Assembly (NCBI RefSeq): GCF_036240795.1
Contig: NZ_CP108454.1
Span: 3,906,001-3,970,000, forward strand
DNA from: Streptomyces sp. NBC_01268
Lineage (GTDB): Bacteria > Actinomycetota > Actinomycetes > Streptomycetales > Streptomycetaceae
Reading direction: 5' to 3'
Length of the DNA stretch: 64,000 bases
Notes under the pieces: generated by a model
The model's input: the letters and a program-made list of their open reading frames with translations, nothing else
What the model was told of the DNA's origin: nothing
Databases searched by the model: none
Part shown: piece by piece, positions 1 through 8,758 of the stretch
Layout: each line of letters opens with the position of its first letter
How positions within the stretch are numbered: the first letter of the stretch is position 1
Made by a program: the position numbers and the translations under genes

Positions 1-961
1 CGCCGTCGGCGAGGTCGTCCCCGCCGCTGCTGGTCCCGGTGGACGGGAAGTCGTAGGTGCGGACCGCGGTCGTGGCCGCCGGCTTGTAGACGAAGACGTC
101 CTTGCCGTACGACGAGTCGGAGCCGGCCGCGACGGTGCCGTCCGGGGCGATCGCCACGGCGGCGCCGTGGTAGTCGCTCGGGAGGGTGCCGACCTCGGCG
201 AGGTCCGAGCTCTGCCACACGTGGTGCACGTTGCCCGCGTTGGCGGTGACCAGACGGGTGCCGTCCGGCGTGAACGCCAGGTCGTTGGTGACGCCGGACA
301 GCGTGCTGTCGTTGCGCGCGGTGCGGTTCGCCGTGCCCGTGGCCACGTCGTACTCGGCCAGCTTGAACCGGTTGTAGGACGAGGACGCGGCGGCGATCGT
401 GTTCGGGTCGGCCGGCGAGGCGGCGAGCCTCGGGGCGCCCGAGTAGTTCGTCTCGGTGTCCTGGCCCAGCGCGACCACCGGCTCGGCGCCGGAGAGGTCG
501 AGCGAACCGATGTCACCGTGGTCGCTGCCGGTCGGCTCGTAGCCGAACCAGATCTTGCCGCCCGCGAGCGCGAGGTGCCTCGGGTCGGTGTTCTCGCCGG
601 TGGCGTACCGGGCCGTCTCGGTGACGGTCGTGGTGTCCAGGGCGATGACGGCGTCGGCGCCCGAGACCGCGGCGTACAGGCTGGTCGAGTCGGCGGAGAG
701 CGCCAGACCCGTGACCCCCGGCAGACCGGTCGCGGTGGCCAGCACACGGCCCGCGTAGTCGGTCGCGACGAGCTTGCCGTAGGCAGGGTCGCTGATGAAG
801 ATGCGCTGGTGGACGCCGTCTACGACGACGTCGCCCACGGACGACACCGGCAGGAGGACGCTGCTGTCAGCAGACGCCGAACCCGCCGTACCCGCGACCA
901 GTGCCGCGGAGCTGAAGAGGACCGCGAGGGATGTCGCGGCCGAGAGAGTGCGCTTACGCAC
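1..961 (-). CDS. Secreted beta-propeller (YVTN-like) protein, 3' end outside window
   Basis: The frame is open from a GTG at 961 to the window edge, so only the N-terminal 320 or so residues are visible. A G-rich stretch (GGGGGG) about ten bases upstream serves as ribosome binding site. The product starts VRKRTLSAATSLAVLF and has a typical Sec signal peptide ending near SASA|DSS. It continues as repeated blades of the kind ISDPAYGKLVATD, LALSADSTSLYAAV and DLAFTPDGTRLVTANAG, which resemble YVTN/YncE-type beta-propeller repeats. It is probably an exported binding or cell-surface protein. Streptomyces proteins of this type often carry Ig-like repeats after the propeller, but that part is not in the window. 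No enzymatic motif is seen. Confidence 0.8.
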   Translation of the reverse strand, partial: MRKRTLSAATSLAVLFSSAALVAGTAGSASADSSVLLPVSSVGDVVVDGVHQRIFISDPAYGKLVATDYAGRVLATATGLPGVTGLALSADSTSLYAAVSGADAVIALDTTTVTETARYATGENTDPRHLALAGGKIWFGYEPTGSDHGDIGSLDLSGAEPVVALGQDTETNYSGAPRLAASPADPNTIAAASSSYNRFKLAEYDVATGTANRTARNDSTLSGVTNDLAFTPDGTRLVTANAGNVHHVWQSSDLAEVGTLPSDYHGAAVAIAPDGTVAAGSDSSYGKDVFVYKPAATTAVRTYDFPSTGTSSGGDDLADG

Positions 962-1102
962 GATGAAGAGACCCCCCAAAAATGGCCTCCGGCCCCCAGA
1001 TACGGGGCACGGTGATCCGCAGCCTAGATCACACCGCGGACAGCGCGCCTCCCGGTATCCGTCAAGCGGTCAACTTCCACGAAAGTCGACTTCTCGACCC
1101 TG

Positions 1103-2266
1103 TCATCCGCGCAGCCGCGCCGCCGCCCGTACGAGCGCGTCCACGCCCCGCTCGGCCTTGGCGCGGGGACAGCCCACGTTGAGGCGGACGAAGCCGGGGG
1201 TGCCGTACACGCCGCCCGGCATGATCGCGACCCGCTCGACGCTCACCAGCTCCTCCTGGAGCGCGGACTCGTCGATGCCCAGCGGGCGCAGGTCGATCCA
1301 GGCGAGGTAGCCGGCCTGCGGCGGGGACCAGACGACGCCCGGGAGGCCGTCGGCGATCCGTTCCTCGACCAGGCCCATGGTGCCGGCGACGTAGCCGCGC
1401 AGGGCGTCCAGCCAGGGGGCTCCGTGCCGGTAGGCGGCGATGTGGGCGGTGAGGGAGAGCACCGCGGGGGAGGCCAGGCCCTCGCCGGTCTCCATGCGCC
1501 GGACGAACGCGACCCGCTCGTCGGGGTCGCCGAGGAAGCCGTACGAGCCCGAGAGCGCGGGGAAGTTGAACGCCTTCGTGCCGGAGGTGACCATGGCCCA
1601 GCGGCGGCCCCGGCCCGCCTCCGCGACGGCCGCCCACGGCACGTGGCGGTGGCCCTCGGTGGTCAGGTCCGCGTGGATCTCGTCGCTGACGACGGAGACG
1701 CCGTACCGCTCGGCGAGCCGCGCGAACTCCTTCAGCTCGTCCGCCCGCCACACCCGGCCGGTCGGGTTGTGCGGGGAGCAGAGCAGCAGCATCCGGCTGT
1801 CGGGCCGGGCCAGCTCGCGCTCCAGGGCCTCCGGGTCGTCGAGCGGCACCCCGCGCAGCTCCCGCCCGAGGCCGGTGACCGCCTTGCGGAAGCCGTCGTA
1901 GGTGGGGGTGTGGACGACGACGCCGTCACCGGGCTCGGTCCACATCCGCAGCAGCTGGGAGAGCTGGCTGAGCACGGAGGGCGCGTAGACCATGGCCTCC
2001 GGGTCGACGACGGTGCCGTGCCGGTCCGCGTACCAGTCGCGGACGGCCTCGCGGAACTCGCCGAGCCGCCAGTCGGTGTAGCCGAAGACGCCGTGGCCGA
2101 CCCGCTCGCGCAGGGCGTCGAGGACGGCCGGCGGAGAGGTGAAGTCCATGTCGGAGATGGTGAAGGGCAGCAGATCGGGGTCGCCGAAGCGGTCGGCTAT
2201 GCCGTCCCACTGCACGGACCAGGTCCCGCGCCGGTCTGTCTCCCGGTCGAAGTCGAAGTCGGACAC
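1103..2266 (-). CDS. MalY/PatB-type PLP aminotransferase / cystathionine beta-lyase
   Basis: 387-residue fold-type I PLP enzyme. The PLP-binding lysine is K231 in VTSGTKAFNFP, with the cofactor aspartate in VVSDEIHADL (about residue 195) and the substrate-binding CSPHNPTGRV (about 163). The N-terminus (RRGTWSVQWD) and the SDEIHADL motif are characteristic of the MalY/PatB subfamily, whose members cleave cystathionine or cysteine S-conjugates and in E. coli also act as a regulator. The length is normal. The ATG lies 22 bases beyond the fbaA terminator hairpin, so it probably has its own promoter in or next to that gap. The substrate cannot be decided from sequence; C-S lyase is more likely than true transaminase. 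Confidence 0.88.
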   Translation of the reverse strand: MSDFDFDRETDRRGTWSVQWDGIADRFGDPDLLPFTISDMDFTSPPAVLDALRERVGHGVFGYTDWRLGEFREAVRDWYADRHGTVVDPEAMVYAPSVLSQLSQLLRMWTEPGDGVVVHTPTYDGFRKAVTGLGRELRGVPLDDPEALERELARPDSRMLLLCSPHNPTGRVWRADELKEFARLAERYGVSVVSDEIHADLTTEGHRHVPWAAVAEAGRGRRWAMVTSGTKAFNFPALSGSYGFLGDPDERVAFVRRMETGEGLASPAVLSLTAHIAAYRHGAPWLDALRGYVAGTMGLVEERIADGLPGVVWSPPQAGYLAWIDLRPLGIDESALQEELVSVERVAIMPGGVYGTPGFVRLNVGCPRAKAERGVDALVRAAARLRG

Positions 2267-2287
2267 CCTGCCTCATTTCCGGATACG

Positions 2288-2327
2288 ACGAGGGCCCGGC
2301 CCCGTCGGAACGGTGCCGGGCCCTCGT
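2288..2327 (-). terminator. Perfect 13-bp hairpin after fbaA
   Basis: ACGAGGGCCCGGC (2288-2300) pairs perfectly with GCCGGGCCCTCGT (2315-2327) around a 14-base loop. It lies just past the fbaA stop in the transcription direction, with no strong T-tract, as is common in streptomycetes. Confidence 0.75.
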
Positions 2328-2355
2328 GGACTGCCTGACTGCTACGGCGTGGCGC

Positions 2356-3378
2356 TTACTTCAGCTTCGTGCCGGCCGAGCGCAGCGCGACACAGGCCTC
2401 GCCGACGCGGGCGGCCATGCCGGCCTCGGCCAGCTTGCCCCAGGTGCGCGGGTCGTAGGTGGACTTCGTGCCGACCTCGCCGTCGACCTTCAGGACGCCG
2501 TCGTAGTTGCGGAACACGTGGTCCACGACCGGGCGGGTGAAGGCGTACTGGGTGTCGGTGTCGAGGTTCATCTTGACCACGCCGTTCTCCAGCGCGGTGG
2601 CGATCTCCTCGGCGGTGGAGCCGGAGCCGCCGTGGAAGACGAAGTCGAACGGGGAGGTCTTGCCGAACTTCTCGGCGACACCCGCCTGCAGGTCCTTGAG
2701 CAGCTCGGGGCGGAGCACGACGTTGCCCGGCTTGTAGACGCCGTGGACGTTGCCGAAGGAGGCGGCCAGCAGGTAGCGGCCCTTCTCGCCCAGGCCGAGG
2801 GCCTCGGCGGTGCGGACGGCGTCGTCGACGGTGGTGTACAGCTCGTCGTTGATCTCGTGGCTGACGCCGTCCTCCTCGCCACCGGTCGGGGTGATCTCGA
2901 CCTCAAGGATGATCTTGGCGGCGACGGCCTTGGCCAGCAGCTCCTGGCCGATGGCCAGGTTGTCGGCGAGGGTCTCGGCGGAACCGTCCCACATGTGGGA
3001 CTGGAACAGCGGGTCCTGGCCGCGGGCCACGCGCTCGGCGGAGATGTCGAGCAGCGGGCGGACATAGCCGTCCAGCTTGTCCTTGGGGCAGTGGTCGGTG
3101 TGCAGCGCGACCGTGATGTCGTACTTCGCGGCGACGATGTGCGCGAACTCGGCCAGGGCAACGGCGCCCGTGACCATGTCCTTCTTGTGCTGGCCGCCCA
3201 GGAACTCGGCACCGCCGGTCGAGATCTGGATGATGCCGTCGCTCTCGGCCTCCGCGAAGCCGCGCAGGGCGGCGTGGAGGGTCTGGGACGAGGTCACGTT
3301 GATGGCCGGGTAGGCGAACTTGCCTGCCTTCGCCCGGTCGAGCATCTCGTTGTAGACCTCGGGGGTTGCGATGGGCAT
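2356..3378 (-). CDS. fbaA: Class II fructose-bisphosphate aldolase
   Basis: Zinc-dependent aldolase of glycolysis and gluconeogenesis, splitting fructose 1,6-bisphosphate into dihydroxyacetone phosphate and glyceraldehyde 3-phosphate in the cytoplasm. The start is placed at the ATG of MPIATPEVYNEML because AAGGAG sits eight bases upstream; the frame stays open further but without a ribosome site. This gives 340 residues, the normal size. The HTDHC motif (metal-binding His and catalytic Asp) lies near residue 96, followed by EVEITPTGGEEDG, FGNVHGVYKPG and FHGGSGS for metal and phosphate binding. It is monocistronic between a terminator downstream and the parS-like palindrome upstream. Confidence 0.97.
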   Translation of the reverse strand: MPIATPEVYNEMLDRAKAGKFAYPAINVTSSQTLHAALRGFAEAESDGIIQISTGGAEFLGGQHKKDMVTGAVALAEFAHIVAAKYDITVALHTDHCPKDKLDGYVRPLLDISAERVARGQDPLFQSHMWDGSAETLADNLAIGQELLAKAVAAKIILEVEITPTGGEEDGVSHEINDELYTTVDDAVRTAEALGLGEKGRYLLAASFGNVHGVYKPGNVVLRPELLKDLQAGVAEKFGKTSPFDFVFHGGSGSTAEEIATALENGVVKMNLDTDTQYAFTRPVVDHVFRNYDGVLKVDGEVGTKSTYDPRTWGKLAEAGMAARVGEACVALRSAGTKLK

Positions 3379-3495
3379 TCGTCCGCTCCTTGTGATGTGC
3401 GGGTGTGTGGTGCTAGGCCCTGACCTAGAGGCGACGTCATCGTCGCCGCCCATCTTTCCAGACTCCTGTACGGGCTCCCACGGGCCGTACGGACA

Positions 3496-3533
3496 CAGAG
3501 GCGGGGTGTTTCACGTGAAACACCCCGCCTCTG
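3496..3533. promoter_or_regulatory. parS: 38-bp perfect palindrome with a consensus parS (ParB) site
   Basis: CAGAGGCGGGGTGTTTCAC is followed immediately by its exact reverse complement. The core TGTTTCACGTGAAACA at 3507-3522 is identical to the bacterial parS consensus bound by ParB, the chromosome-segregation protein. The palindrome has no loop and no adjoining T-tract, so ParB binding explains it better than termination, although it lies between the pyrE stop and the fbaA promoter and could do both. Streptomyces parS sites cluster around oriC with a few further out. Confidence 0.85.
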
Positions 3534-3598
3534 GATAAAACCGCAGGTCAGGACCGCATTCGCGGGGTCCCGGGACCTAAGTCACGACTTGACGGCGG

Positions 3599-4138
3599 TT
3601 ACGCCAGCCCGAGATCCGCGAGCTGGTAGCCGGTGAGGTACGGGAGACCCGCCCCGTCGATCGCGTCGGCCGCGCCCCGGTCGACGATGGTCGCCACGGC
3701 GACGACCTCGCCGCCCGCCTCACGGACCGCCTCGACGGCGGTCAGCGGCGAGCCGCCGGTGGTGGAGGTGTCCTCGACCACGAGGCAGCGCCGGCCCTTC
3801 ACGTCGGTGCCCTCGATGCGGCGCTGCATGCCGTGGGCCTTCTGGGCCTTCCGGACCACGAAGGCGTCGAGGCGCGCGCCGCGCGCGGCCGAGGCGTGCA
3901 GCATCGAGGTCGCGACCGGGTCGGCGCCCAGCGTCAGACCGCCCACGCAGTCGAAGTCCAGGTCGGCGGTCAGGTCCAGCATGACCTGCCCGACCAGCGG
4001 CGCGGCCTCGCCGTCCAGGGTGATCCGGCGCAGGTCGATGTAGTAGTCGGCCTCAAGACCCGAGGAGAGGGTCACCTTGCCGTGCACCACGGCCTTGTCC
4101 TTGATCTGCTGGAGCAGCTCAGCGCGTACGTCAGTCAT
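3599..4138 (-). CDS. pyrE: Orotate phosphoribosyltransferase
   Basis: 179 residues. Transfers ribose 5-phosphate from PRPP to orotate to make OMP in de novo pyrimidine synthesis. The PRPP-binding motif is CLVVEDTSTTGGS (about residue 116), the N-terminal part has HGKVTLSSGLEADYYIDLR, and the flexible-loop region RKAQKAHGMQRRIEGT is present. The ATG at 4138 lies 24 bases after the stop of the epimerase gene on the same strand, so the two probably form an operon. Transcription would end towards the palindrome at 3496-3533. Confidence 0.96.
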   Translation of the reverse strand: MTDVRAELLQQIKDKAVVHGKVTLSSGLEADYYIDLRRITLDGEAAPLVGQVMLDLTADLDFDCVGGLTLGADPVATSMLHASAARGARLDAFVVRKAQKAHGMQRRIEGTDVKGRRCLVVEDTSTTGGSPLTAVEAVREAGGEVVAVATIVDRGAADAIDGAGLPYLTGYQLADLGLA

Positions 4139-4162
4139 GCCGATGAGCTTAAAGCCGCTCGC

Positions 4163-4954
4163 TCAGAGGCGACGCCAGCGCCAGGTCGTCCCGACCTCCA
4201 AGGGGTCGATCGGGGTGACCAGGCGAGGGAGGGTGTTGAGGCCGTTCGGGGGGCCGGACTGCGGCTCGACGCAGACCGCGTCCGCGGGCTCGTCGTAGAT
4301 CACCAGCCACTCGGCCCGGCTGGTCAGACGCAGCTCCAGCTGCTCCGGCCAGGTGAGGGTGATGTCGACGCCGCCCGGCATCCCGAAACAGTCGTCCCAG
4401 GGGCGGGGGGTCGGCTCGATGCGACGGCCGGTGGGGAGGTGGTCCTCGCCGCGCTCCTCCTGCCAGCCGGGCGTGAAGTCGAGCTCGACGTCCTGGCCGC
4501 CGAGGTTGCGGTGGAACCAGGGGTGCCAGCCGGCCTGCGCCGGGAAGGAGCCCTCCGTCGCCTCGATGCCGAGCTGGAGCGTGAGGGAGTCCTCGGTCAG
4601 CTCGAAGGTCTGGGTGACCCGGCCCGGGTAGGGCCACGGGTCGGCCAGGTCGGTGGTGAAGGCGGCGGTGGTGTCGGTGACCCGGGCGGTCTTCCAGGCG
4701 ACGTCGCGGACGGTGCCGTGCAGGGCGTGCGGGGCGGCGTGCTCGCTGACGGGGAGCTGGTGGACGGTGCCGCCGTTGCGGAACCGCCCGTTCTCGGTGC
4801 GTCCCGCCCAGGGTGCCATCACGAAGGCGCCGTACCGCTCTCCCTGGAGCAGCAGTTCGGTGCCTCCGATGCGCAGGCCGTCGATGCGGCAGCCGTGCTC
4901 GGGGTCGATGGTCAACTCGGCGTCGCCGGCCGTCAGTCGCGTCAGAGTGCTCAC
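4163..4954 (-). CDS. Aldose 1-epimerase family protein
   Basis: 263-residue beta-sandwich protein of the aldose-1-epimerase (GalM/YeaD) superfamily. Members interconvert alpha and beta anomers of sugars or hexose 6-phosphates. Visible landmarks are GAFVMAPWAGRTENG near residue 42, HALHGTVRD with the first catalytic-type histidine, GWHPWFHRNL with the second, and a C-terminal CVEPQSGPPNGLN supplying the expected glutamate. It precedes pyrE by 24 bases and is preceded by the SRPBCC gene. The exact sugar substrate is not predictable. Confidence 0.88.
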   Translation of the reverse strand: MSTLTRLTAGDAELTIDPEHGCRIDGLRIGGTELLLQGERYGAFVMAPWAGRTENGRFRNGGTVHQLPVSEHAAPHALHGTVRDVAWKTARVTDTTAAFTTDLADPWPYPGRVTQTFELTEDSLTLQLGIEATEGSFPAQAGWHPWFHRNLGGQDVELDFTPGWQEERGEDHLPTGRRIEPTPRPWDDCFGMPGGVDITLTWPEQLELRLTSRAEWLVIYDEPADAVCVEPQSGPPNGLNTLPRLVTPIDPLEVGTTWRWRRL

Positions 4955-4986
4955 GCCACGACCTTATGGCCTGCCCCGACGCCTCG

Positions 4987-5796
4987 TCAGCGGCGCCGTC
5001 GCAGGGCGCGGCCGACCACCACCGCGGAGGCGATGGCCAGCGCGGCCGCGGGGGCGATCCAACGCAGCGTGGCGGTGGCGCTGGAGGTCTCGGGGGCCGG
5101 GACCGGGGCGTACCGGCCGCGCGGCGGGGCGTGGTCGACCTCCTCCGCGCTGCGCCCGATCATCGTGCGGCGCGCGTGGGCGGCCTCGGCGGCGGGCGGG
5201 AGGGGCGCCAGGGGGTCGGTGCCGTCGACGGCACCGACGGCGTCCTCGGCGATCCGTGCCGCGTCGAGATCCTCCGCCGACGTGCGGGACGGCTCCTCCA
5301 CGCCGTCGTCCACCCCGTCGTCGTCGGTGTCCGCCCCGGCCGCCAGCTCCGCCGCCATCTCGGCCTCGACGTCGGACACGGCCACCAGCGCCTCGGCGAA
5401 CCGGTCGAGCAGCCGGGCGGCCGCCGCGGCGCGGGCCTCGGGGCCGGTCTCGGCGAGCCGGCCTTCCGCCTTCACCCGGCCGCTGAAGGTGAGCGTGGTG
5501 CCCTCGGCCACCGGGGTGAGCGTGAGCGTCAGGTCCAGCGCCGCGGAGCCCTTGCCGCGCACCTCGCCGCCTTCGCCCTCGACGGCGAAGGCTCCGTTGC
5601 GCTCGCTGATCCGCAGCGCGCCGCGGTAGGTGATGGTGTTGCCGCCGACCCGGACCTTCAGCCGCCCGGCGAGCGGGTCCGCGTCCGGTTCGGCGTCCTG
5701 CTGGAGGCCGGGGACGCAGCGCGCGACCCGCGCCGGGTCCGTCAGGGTGGCGCGCAGGACCTCGGCCGGGACCGGGACGAACACCTCATGCTCCAT
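4987..5796 (-). CDS. SRPBCC (CoxG-like) protein with C-terminal membrane anchor
   Basis: 269 residues. Residues 1-150 form a START/SRPBCC-type domain: MEHEVFVPVPAEVL, then LRATLTDPARVARCVPGLQ, alternating beta-strands, and a C-terminal helix around LLDRFAEAL, as in the CoxG/YndB family. An acidic low-complexity linker (ADTDDDGVDDGVEE) follows, then one transmembrane helix (IAPAAALAIASAVVVGRAL) and a basic tail RRRR, so the domain is probably tethered on the cytoplasmic side. CoxG homologues bind hydrophobic ligands or help target Mo-hydroxylases to the membrane, but no such enzyme is next to it here. Function is inferred from fold only. Confidence 0.82.
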   Translation of the reverse strand: MEHEVFVPVPAEVLRATLTDPARVARCVPGLQQDAEPDADPLAGRLKVRVGGNTITYRGALRISERNGAFAVEGEGGEVRGKGSAALDLTLTLTPVAEGTTLTFSGRVKAEGRLAETGPEARAAAAARLLDRFAEALVAVSDVEAEMAAELAAGADTDDDGVDDGVEEPSRTSAEDLDAARIAEDAVGAVDGTDPLAPLPPAAEAAHARRTMIGRSAEEVDHAPPRGRYAPVPAPETSSATATLRWIAPAAALAIASAVVVGRALRRRR

Positions 5797-5871
5797 GGGA
5801 GCCGAGCCTACTCAGGCCCGGGCCGCCCGTCGCCTGTTTGCGTCCCCCCGGGGACCGGGGCCCCGCCGTGC

Positions 5872-7494
5872 TCAGTAGCGGGGGTGCACGAGGGTGGACG
5901 GCGGCAGGCCGGTCGCCTCCGGAGTGCGGGTGCGCTCGATGCGGGCCTCCGCCGTGGTGAGCGCGCGGGGGGTCAGGGAACGCAGGCGGGGCGCGGCCGG
6001 GGCCAGGCCGAGGGCGGGTGGCCGGGCGGCGGGGGCGGCGAGGAGGAAGCCCCACTGGCCGGGGGTCCGGTCGGGGGCCGAGCGGGCCGCCCGGGTGGGC
6101 GCCGTGGTGGTGCCGTCGGCCGCGCCGTAGGGGCGGGTGGCGAAGCCCGCGGCGCGGAGGGTGGCGTCCACCGTCCAGTAGGCGCGGGGGCGGGCGGCCG
6201 CCGAGCCGGCGTGGACGACGAGGCGGCCCCCCTCGGCCAGGACGCCGGCGACGAGCCCGTAGAACTCCTCCGAGTACAGCTTGGCGCCGGCGGTGAGTCC
6301 GGGGTCGGGCAGGTCGGAGATCACCACGTCGTACCGTTCCTGCACGGGCCGCGCCGCGCGCAGCCAGCGGAAGGCGTCGCCGTACGCGACGGTGACGCGG
6401 GGGTCCCGGAAGGCCTGCCCGTTGAGGGTGGCGAGCTCGGGGTCGGTGCGGACCAGGCGGACCACGCCGGGGTCGAGCTCGACGACGGTGACCGCGCGGA
6501 CGTCGGGGTAGCGCAGCACCTCGCGGGCGGCCAGGCCGTCGCCTCCGCCGAGGATCAGCACCCGGGCGCGGCGCCCGTTCATCGCGGGGTGCACCAGCGC
6601 CTCGTGGTAGCGGTACTCGTCCTGGCCGCCGACCCACAGCCGCCCGTCGAGGAAGAGGTCGGGCGGGCCGCCACGGCCGCCGGTCACCACCACCTCCTGG
6701 AGCGAGGTGCGGACGGCGACCCGTACGTCGGCGCCGTAGACGGCCCGGCGCGCGGCCTGTTCGAAGTCGTCGGCGAGGGCCGTCGCGGTGGCGAGGGCGC
6801 CGAGCACGGCGAGGTTGGCGCCGACCAGTAGCCACCGGGAGCGGGGCGTCAGGTCCCGGCGGAACAGCCAGAGCACGAGGGCGCCGCCCGCCACCGCGTT
6901 GACCGCGCCGGTGACGAGGGCGCCGGTGAGCTGCCCGAGCCAGGGCAGCAGCAGGAACGGGAAGGCGAGGCCGCCGACGAGGGCGCCGACGTAGTCCGCG
7001 GCGAACAGGTCGGCGACGGTGCCGGCCGCGTCCTGCTCCCGCCGGCCGCCCCGCTGGATCAGCGACATCAGGAGCGGGATCTCCGCCCCGATCAGCACGC
7101 CGATGGCCAGCGAGAACGCGACCAGCACGTACCGCGCCTCGCCGAGCCAGGCGAAGGCCGCGTAGAGCACCATCGCCGAGCAGCCGCCGACCAGCGCGAG
7201 CCCGCACTCGACCAGGCCGAAGCCGACCGCCGCACGGCAGCGCAGCCGCTTGGCGAGCAGCGAGCCGACGCCCATCGCGAAGACCATGACGGACAGCACG
7301 ACGGACGCCTGGGTGACCGAGTCGCCGATCAAGTAGGAGGCGAGCGCCACCAGTTCCAGCTCGTAGACCAGACCGCAGGCGGCGCACACGAACACCACCG
7401 CCAGGACCGGATACCGCACCGCGCGCGGCCGTTCCGGCGGCAACCGCACCGCCCGCTTGGGTGGCGGGGGCGCGGTCAGGGGCGGGTCGATCAT
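5872..7494 (-). CDS. Membrane-embedded spermidine-synthase-like protein
   Basis: 540 residues in two parts. Residues 28-235 contain about seven hydrophobic helices (from [23 protein letters not shown] to about [11 protein letters not shown]), the polytopic N-terminus common in actinobacterial 'spermidine synthase' homologues. Residues 250-500 form a Rossmann methyltransferase-like domain with [16 protein letters not shown] (aminopropyl-donor binding), an acidic [11 protein letters not shown] and VISDLPDPG. True aminopropyltransferases use decarboxylated SAM and putrescine; the membrane-fused versions have not all been shown to make polyamines. A basic Pro/Ala-rich C-terminal tail follows. It stands between the SRPBCC and DUF2617 genes on the same strand. 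Confidence 0.85.
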   Translation of the reverse strand: MIDPPLTAPPPPKRAVRLPPERPRAVRYPVLAVVFVCAACGLVYELELVALASYLIGDSVTQASVVLSVMVFAMGVGSLLAKRLRCRAAVGFGLVECGLALVGGCSAMVLYAAFAWLGEARYVLVAFSLAIGVLIGAEIPLLMSLIQRGGRREQDAAGTVADLFAADYVGALVGGLAFPFLLLPWLGQLTGALVTGAVNAVAGGALVLWLFRRDLTPRSRWLLVGANLAVLGALATATALADDFEQAARRAVYGADVRVAVRTSLQEVVVTGGRGGPPDLFLDGRLWVGGQDEYRYHEALVHPAMNGRRARVLILGGGDGLAAREVLRYPDVRAVTVVELDPGVVRLVRTDPELATLNGQAFRDPRVTVAYGDAFRWLRAARPVQERYDVVISDLPDPGLTAGAKLYSEEFYGLVAGVLAEGGRLVVHAGSAAARPRAYWTVDATLRAAGFATRPYGAADGTTTAPTRAARSAPDRTPGQWGFLLAAPAARPPALGLAPAAPRLRSLTPRALTTAEARIERTRTPEATGLPPSTLVHPRY

Positions 7495-7569
7495 GCCCGT
7501 AACGCTACGTCACACGTCAGTTGCCGCTTGTCACCCACACGAGTGCATCTGGGGTGAACGGGCGGCGCA

Positions 7570-8088
7570 TCAGAGTGTCGCGGGCATACGGGCGCCGATC
7601 CGGGTTCTGGTCACCACCAACTGCCCTTCCTGCGGGTACGCGTGCCAGGTGCGCCAGCGCACCTGGCCCTCGTGGCGCTGCGCCAGCATCGCCGTGAAGG
7701 CGTGCGGCGAGCCGGGGAAGGTCCCCGCGAGGCCGTGGGGATGGTCGGCGACGAGCGCGAGCAACTCCTGTGCGCGGCCCGCGAACGAGCCCTGGGTCAG
7801 GGTCTCGACGCGCGCCGCGAACTCGTACTCCCACTCGCCCACCCGCTTGGACACGCCCAGCGGCAGCGGCGTACTGCTGCCGGGCATGCAGGCGACGGTC
7901 TCCGAGCAGTTGCGTTCCGCCTCCTCCAGGAGCACCTGGTGGGAGGCGCCGAGCAGCCGCAACTGCAGCTTGGCTCCGGATAGTTCGAGGTCGAGCACCG
8001 CGAGGGCGGGCAGCGGATCGCGCCCCAGCGCCCAGGCCAGGTCGGCCGCGCGGGTGTCGGTGTAGGAGGTCTTCAGGGTCGTGAGCAT
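7570..8088 (-). CDS. DUF2617 family protein
   Basis: 172 residues starting at the ATG of MLTTLKTSYTDTRAADLAWALG. Longer in-frame extensions lack a start with a good ribosome site and have non-conserved composition. The protein has the mixed alpha/beta make-up of the actinobacterial DUF2617 family, with ELSGAKLQLRLLGASHQV, NCSETVACMPG and WRTWHAYPQEGQLVVTRTR as conserved-looking blocks. No signal peptide or membrane helix is seen, and no function is known for the family. The gene lies upstream of the spermidine-synthase homologue on the same strand with a 75-base gap. Confidence 0.8.
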   Translation of the reverse strand: MLTTLKTSYTDTRAADLAWALGRDPLPALAVLDLELSGAKLQLRLLGASHQVLLEEAERNCSETVACMPGSSTPLPLGVSKRVGEWEYEFAARVETLTQGSFAGRAQELLALVADHPHGLAGTFPGSPHAFTAMLAQRHEGQVRWRTWHAYPQEGQLVVTRTRIGARMPATL

Positions 8089-8372
8089 GGGTCGGCTCCG
8101 CAAACACGGTTTGACGGGTGGGCCGGGGGCGTCCCGGCGAAATGGCTCCGACCGGGAGTGGGGATCGCCGGCTCGGGTCCACACACGGTCCGAGGGCTGG
8201 ATGTTCTCAACAGCGAGGGAATCATGAACCGCGGGCAGCTCACAGCGTTTTTACCCAACTTGACGTGCTTTCCATCCCCTCGGGGGCCCCACGGTTCAAC
8301 TGTTCAGTCGCATTCGATCGCGTGGTTCCCACACATGCCCAACGGAAGCGCGTACGAGGCCCGTTGCGGAGG
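8089..8372. other. Intergenic region without a gene
   Basis: About 280 bases between two minus-strand genes. It should hold the DUF2617 promoter. A short G/C hairpin (CCCCTCGGGGG near 8276-8286) may end transcription of the small gene above it. No coding sequence with actinobacterial codon bias was seen. Confidence 0.5.
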
Positions 8373-8591
8373 TCAGCTGGAGCCGCAGCCGCCGCCGCCA
8401 CAGGACGACCCGCACGAGGAGGACGACCCGCACGACGAGGAGGTCCCGCAGCCTCCGCCGCCGCCACTGCCGCCGCTTGACCAGCCGCCGCGCCGCCGCC
8501 GGCGCCGCTTGGCGGCACCGCCGCCGCCCCGCACCGCCGAGGTGAAGCCGATCACCACGATCGCGAAAGCCAGGATGATGAAGAATTCCAT
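8373..8591 (-). CDS. Small membrane protein with Cys/Gly/Ser-rich tail
   Basis: 72 residues from the ATG at 8591, preceded by GGGGGAAC. It has one N-terminal hydrophobic helix (MEFFIILAFAIVVIGFTSAV), a basic patch KRRRRRRGG, and a tail of Gly/Ser with five evenly scattered cysteines (CGTSSSCGSSSSCGSSCGGGGCG). Tails of this composition occur at the C-termini of TIGR04222-type membrane proteins, but here the tail is almost the whole protein. The positive-inside rule puts the tail in the cytoplasm. Function unknown; metal binding is possible but unproven. The upstream region carries the 13-bp tandem repeats. Confidence 0.65.
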   Translation of the reverse strand: MEFFIILAFAIVVIGFTSAVRGGGGAAKRRRRRRGGWSSGGSGGGGGCGTSSSCGSSSSCGSSCGGGGCGSS

Positions 8592-8615
8592 TTCGTTCCC
8601 CCGTACTCGTGTATG

Positions 8616-8667
8616 CCGTTCCGGTGTTCCGTTCCGGTGTTCCGTTCCGATGTTCCGTTCCGATGCG
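8616..8667. repeat. Four tandem 13-bp repeats in a divergent promoter region
   Basis: CCGTTCCGGTGTT at 8616-8628 and 8629-8641 are identical. 8642-8654 differs by one base (CCGTTCCGATGTT) and 8655-8667 decays to CCGTTCCGATGCG. The array lies 25 bases upstream of the small minus-strand gene and about 90 bases upstream of the plus-strand aminotransferase, so it may be an iterated regulator site. Confidence 0.85.
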
Positions 8668-8758
8668 CCGTTTCCCGGCGTGCGAGGGGGATTCCCGGCC
8701 CGCGACGCGCCCAAAGCGCACTTGAGCAAGTCCAGAGCTTCACCCGAGGATGACGCCC

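Noticed and set aside
1424..2338. Plus-strand open frame opposite the MalY/PatB gene
   Set aside because: Val/Gly/Glu/Arg-rich shadow translation with no ribosome site; the minus strand carries the intact PLP enzyme.
3496..3533. Palindrome as an ordinary rho-independent terminator only
   Set aside because: It has no loop bases and no T-tract on either strand, while its core equals the parS consensus exactly.
8616..8667. Tandem 13-bp repeats as a CRISPR array
   Set aside because: Units are head-to-tail with no spacers and no cas genes are present anywhere in the window.
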